From NCBI RefSeq assembly GCF_035582795.1, contig NC_134368.1:42523501-42587500 (forward strand): a stretch of 64,000 nt of DNA, in the 5' to 3' direction. A model generated the notes under the pieces. That model was given only the letters and a program-made list of their open reading frames with translations. It searched no databases and had not been told where the DNA came from. The DNA is from Mycteria americana (Eukaryota; Chordata; Aves; Ciconiiformes; Ciconiidae). Position numbers and translations under genes: made by a program. Shown piece after piece: positions 61,967 to 64,000 of this stretch. Positions within the stretch are counted from its first letter, which is position 1. Each line of letters starts with the position of its first letter.

Positions 61967-64000
61967 TTTAGATTATATCTTATATTAAACTACTCATTCT
62001 CACAGCTAGGGAGCTCTGTTTTTAACAGTTTAATTCTATTTTACTTTAGAGATTATATTTTTAAAAACACATAGAAGCTTTGTGAAACAAAGCTGCAATA
62101 TTCTAACTGGCAAGGACGTACACTGTAACATACACTGAATGCTAATACTTTTTTACTTTTATTGACATTTCATACCTCAAATATTGACTGTTCTTTCCAC
62201 ATATGAATAAATTCAATGGAGATTTTATTAGAAACCTTCCCCTGGGGATTCTGACTACTACAATACATTTTCAATTCCTACCGAAGTAAATCTAATTACA
62301 ACACGCCCTTTGTGACTCCAGGTTCTAAATAATCAAAACACAATGTCCTTTTATAAAGATGGACTTGCATGGAGAATGCTTATAACTAAATCTTTACTGG
62401 CAGAAGAAATGAAGTCCCAGAAATCACTGGGGAAATGCAGGATTTCTCTAATTCTCTTAGGTACAATATCTTTCATGAGCATTTCTCTTGACACAGTGAA
62501 CGGCCTATGAAAAAGACAATCCCCGCAAGTGAATCAGAGGGAAGATGGAAAAATCAGAGACTTCAAATTGCAAAATAATTGGCAGCTACTTACAAATTAT
62601 ACTTTATAACTAATCTGTAGATTTTTCCAGTGGTAATATTGAGTAAAGAAACCCCTTGTTTTTTAGATGCTAGTTCATGAAAGTTCAGACCATTTATTAC
62701 AATTAGCAAAATTACCAAACAATGACTGGAACAGAAGCAAACTCATGTTTCTTGCGCTTACTTAAAAAAAAAAAAAAGAAACAAGATATTTCATGTAATG
62801 TTGCTCCATTCTTTTTTATTCCACAACATGTTCTGACGTTTGTTGCTTTGCAGGAAGAGTGAGGGAGAGGACAAACAAGATGGCTTTTTGGTTTTCATTG
62901 GAGTGGGATGAGCAACAAGCTGTGTGAACCTGATCACTTGGCACAGGATACGTATTCCACTCCATGCCACAGGCAGCTGCTGCTGAACAGGCCTTAAATT
63001 GTCTCCAAAATATGAAGACAAGAGTCCAGTCCTACAATCACGACTAATATGAAAAGTCCTTTTGTAGTCAATAGGATCACTCACACAAATAAGAACTGTA
63101 CTGAGCCCAAAGGAGAAGAATTAATCTCTTGTTTAATGGCTTCCGTATAGAAATGTCAAGTACAATGCTATGTTTGTAGAAGTCATTTTTCATGAAACGT
63201 CCTAGTCAGACGCTTAAACAATCAGACTTGAGCTACTGTAGCATAATATTATGTAATTACAGTGGAAAGCTGTAACTAGTAAAAAACTTAAAAGGACAAA
63301 GACTCCCAAAACATCAGAAAAGGTGGAAAGGCTAAAGTTGCTAAACTTAAAAATAGTTATAAAAACCTTCCACACGAGAAGTACTGCACAGACTCACTGA
63401 CTAGACCTAGAAGAACAATATTTCAAGTAAAAGCTGATCCAAAAATGGCCCAAGAGGCCATAGATTCCTGTGCTGAGATGGAAAAAGAGTTTGATTTAGT
63501 AGGAGTGCAAAAAAAACCCCACCCCAAAAAAATTATTTTTTGCAAAAAAAGATCGACTGAGGAAATGGCAGGCAAACACTTAACGTGAAAAGATAGCTTA
63601 CAAACAGATCAAAACAGTGCACTAAAAGAAGCGTAACAGTAGCTTAACTGTAGCCAGCAAAGAATTTTGTAACTTCTCATAATTTACATGCAGAGGAAGA
63701 AAAGAGACCACCTATGAATTTTCAAGGTAAGAGGAAGAATGACACGGACTTACAAGGAGTGTGAAGTTACTTGCATTAGAAATGAATGCGGTATATTGGA
63801 AACAAATGAACTGCGTGGCAGGGTTTGGAGTCATTACATCGCAAGACTGATACATACAATGGACCTAAAGGATTCGTGAAGATGTGAAAAGGAAAGAGGA
63901 GCTTTGACAACATGCAGAAAGACACTTAGGAAATGAAAATGGGAAAGCACCTGTGCTAGATGAAGTGTGCATCTAGGTATGCTGATGTTGAGACTGGAAG

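Larger units (their letters stand above)
12601..64000 (-). other. GALNTL6: GALNTL6 gene body, 3' half (six exons and five complete introns)
   Basis: Six exons on the minus strand join in frame into the C-terminal 293 residues of a polypeptide GalNAc-transferase family member (glycosyltransferase family 27, type II Golgi membrane proteins that start mucin-type O-glycosylation on Ser/Thr). The stretches '[20 protein letters not shown]' and '[18 protein letters not shown]' fit my recollection of GALNTL6 better than its closest relative GALNT10. If the protein has the roughly 600 residues of the mammalian form, the window holds about the last half. All intron borders are GT-AG and all junctions seen inside the window are phase 0 except the acceptor of the most upstream exon. 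The cytoplasmic tail, membrane anchor, stem and first half of the catalytic domain (with the DxH metal site) lie past position 64000. Very long introns fit the known large size of this gene in vertebrates. Confidence 0.88.
60301..64000 (-). other. part of the next upstream GALNTL6 intron
   Basis: No exon was found that would encode the expected preceding segment of the catalytic domain. The sequence is AT-rich, with a GT-rich stretch at 60409-60440 and an AT repeat at 61953-61966. It is assigned to the intron because the exon at 60300 begins inside a codon. Confidence 0.75.

Noticed and set aside
62791..63084. 97-codon minus-strand open frame as an upstream exon
   Set aside because: No similarity to the catalytic domain and a composition like random intron sequence.
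1..64000. Bacterial-type systems (operons, CRISPR arrays, toxin or phage modules)
   Set aside because: The window has spliced vertebrate exons, LINEs and an LTR; no clustered open frames, spaced direct repeats or ribosome-binding patterns were found.

Overview
This window is vertebrate nuclear DNA, most likely from a bird. Two large CR1-family LINE fragments end in the typical avian 3' octamer (ATTCTATG-type). A solo LTR has the 'TGTGCTGGTTTTGGC' start common in bird genomes. No Alu- or B1-like SINEs are recognisable. Coding sequence is limited to six short exons of one gene, all on the minus strand. Everything else is intron, 3' flank and repeats.

The gene is the 3' half of GALNTL6, a polypeptide N-acetylgalactosaminyltransferase-like protein. 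In transcription order the exons are 60300-60183, 50280-50173, 38455-38234, 26600-26484, 18944-18795 and 12768-12601. Each has AG/GT boundaries and the reading frame is continuous across all five introns seen (about 9.9, 11.7, 11.6, 7.5 and 6.0 kb). Together they encode 293 residues plus the last base of a split codon: the second half of the GT-A catalytic domain (Gal/GalNAc-T motif), the linker and the complete C-terminal ricin-B lectin domain with three CxD/QxW repeats, ending at a stop at 12603-12601. The 5' half of the gene lies beyond position 64000.

Layout: 1-12600 is 3' untranslated and downstream flank, with a 1.3 kb CR1 fragment on the plus strand (6200-7486). 12601-60300 holds the exons and five introns. 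Intron 18945-26483 contains a CAG/CAC (gene sense CTG/GTG) triplet tract in a small CpG-rich patch. Intron 26601-38233 contains a solo LTR with a 5-bp target duplication and a 2.8 kb CR1 on the minus strand. Intron 38456-50172 contains a short, isolated CpG-rich patch. Intron 50281-60182 has no gene but holds the longest non-repetitive open frame. 60301-64000 is part of the next upstream intron.

I found no operon-like cluster, CRISPR array, tRNA/rRNA gene or convincing new protein system. The points most worth a second look are the triplet tract, the two CR1 copies that share the same disabling changes, the two intronic CpG-rich patches, and the loss of a conserved glutamate in the GALNTL6 catalytic motif. 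Family assignments rest on recognition by eye; no database search was run.
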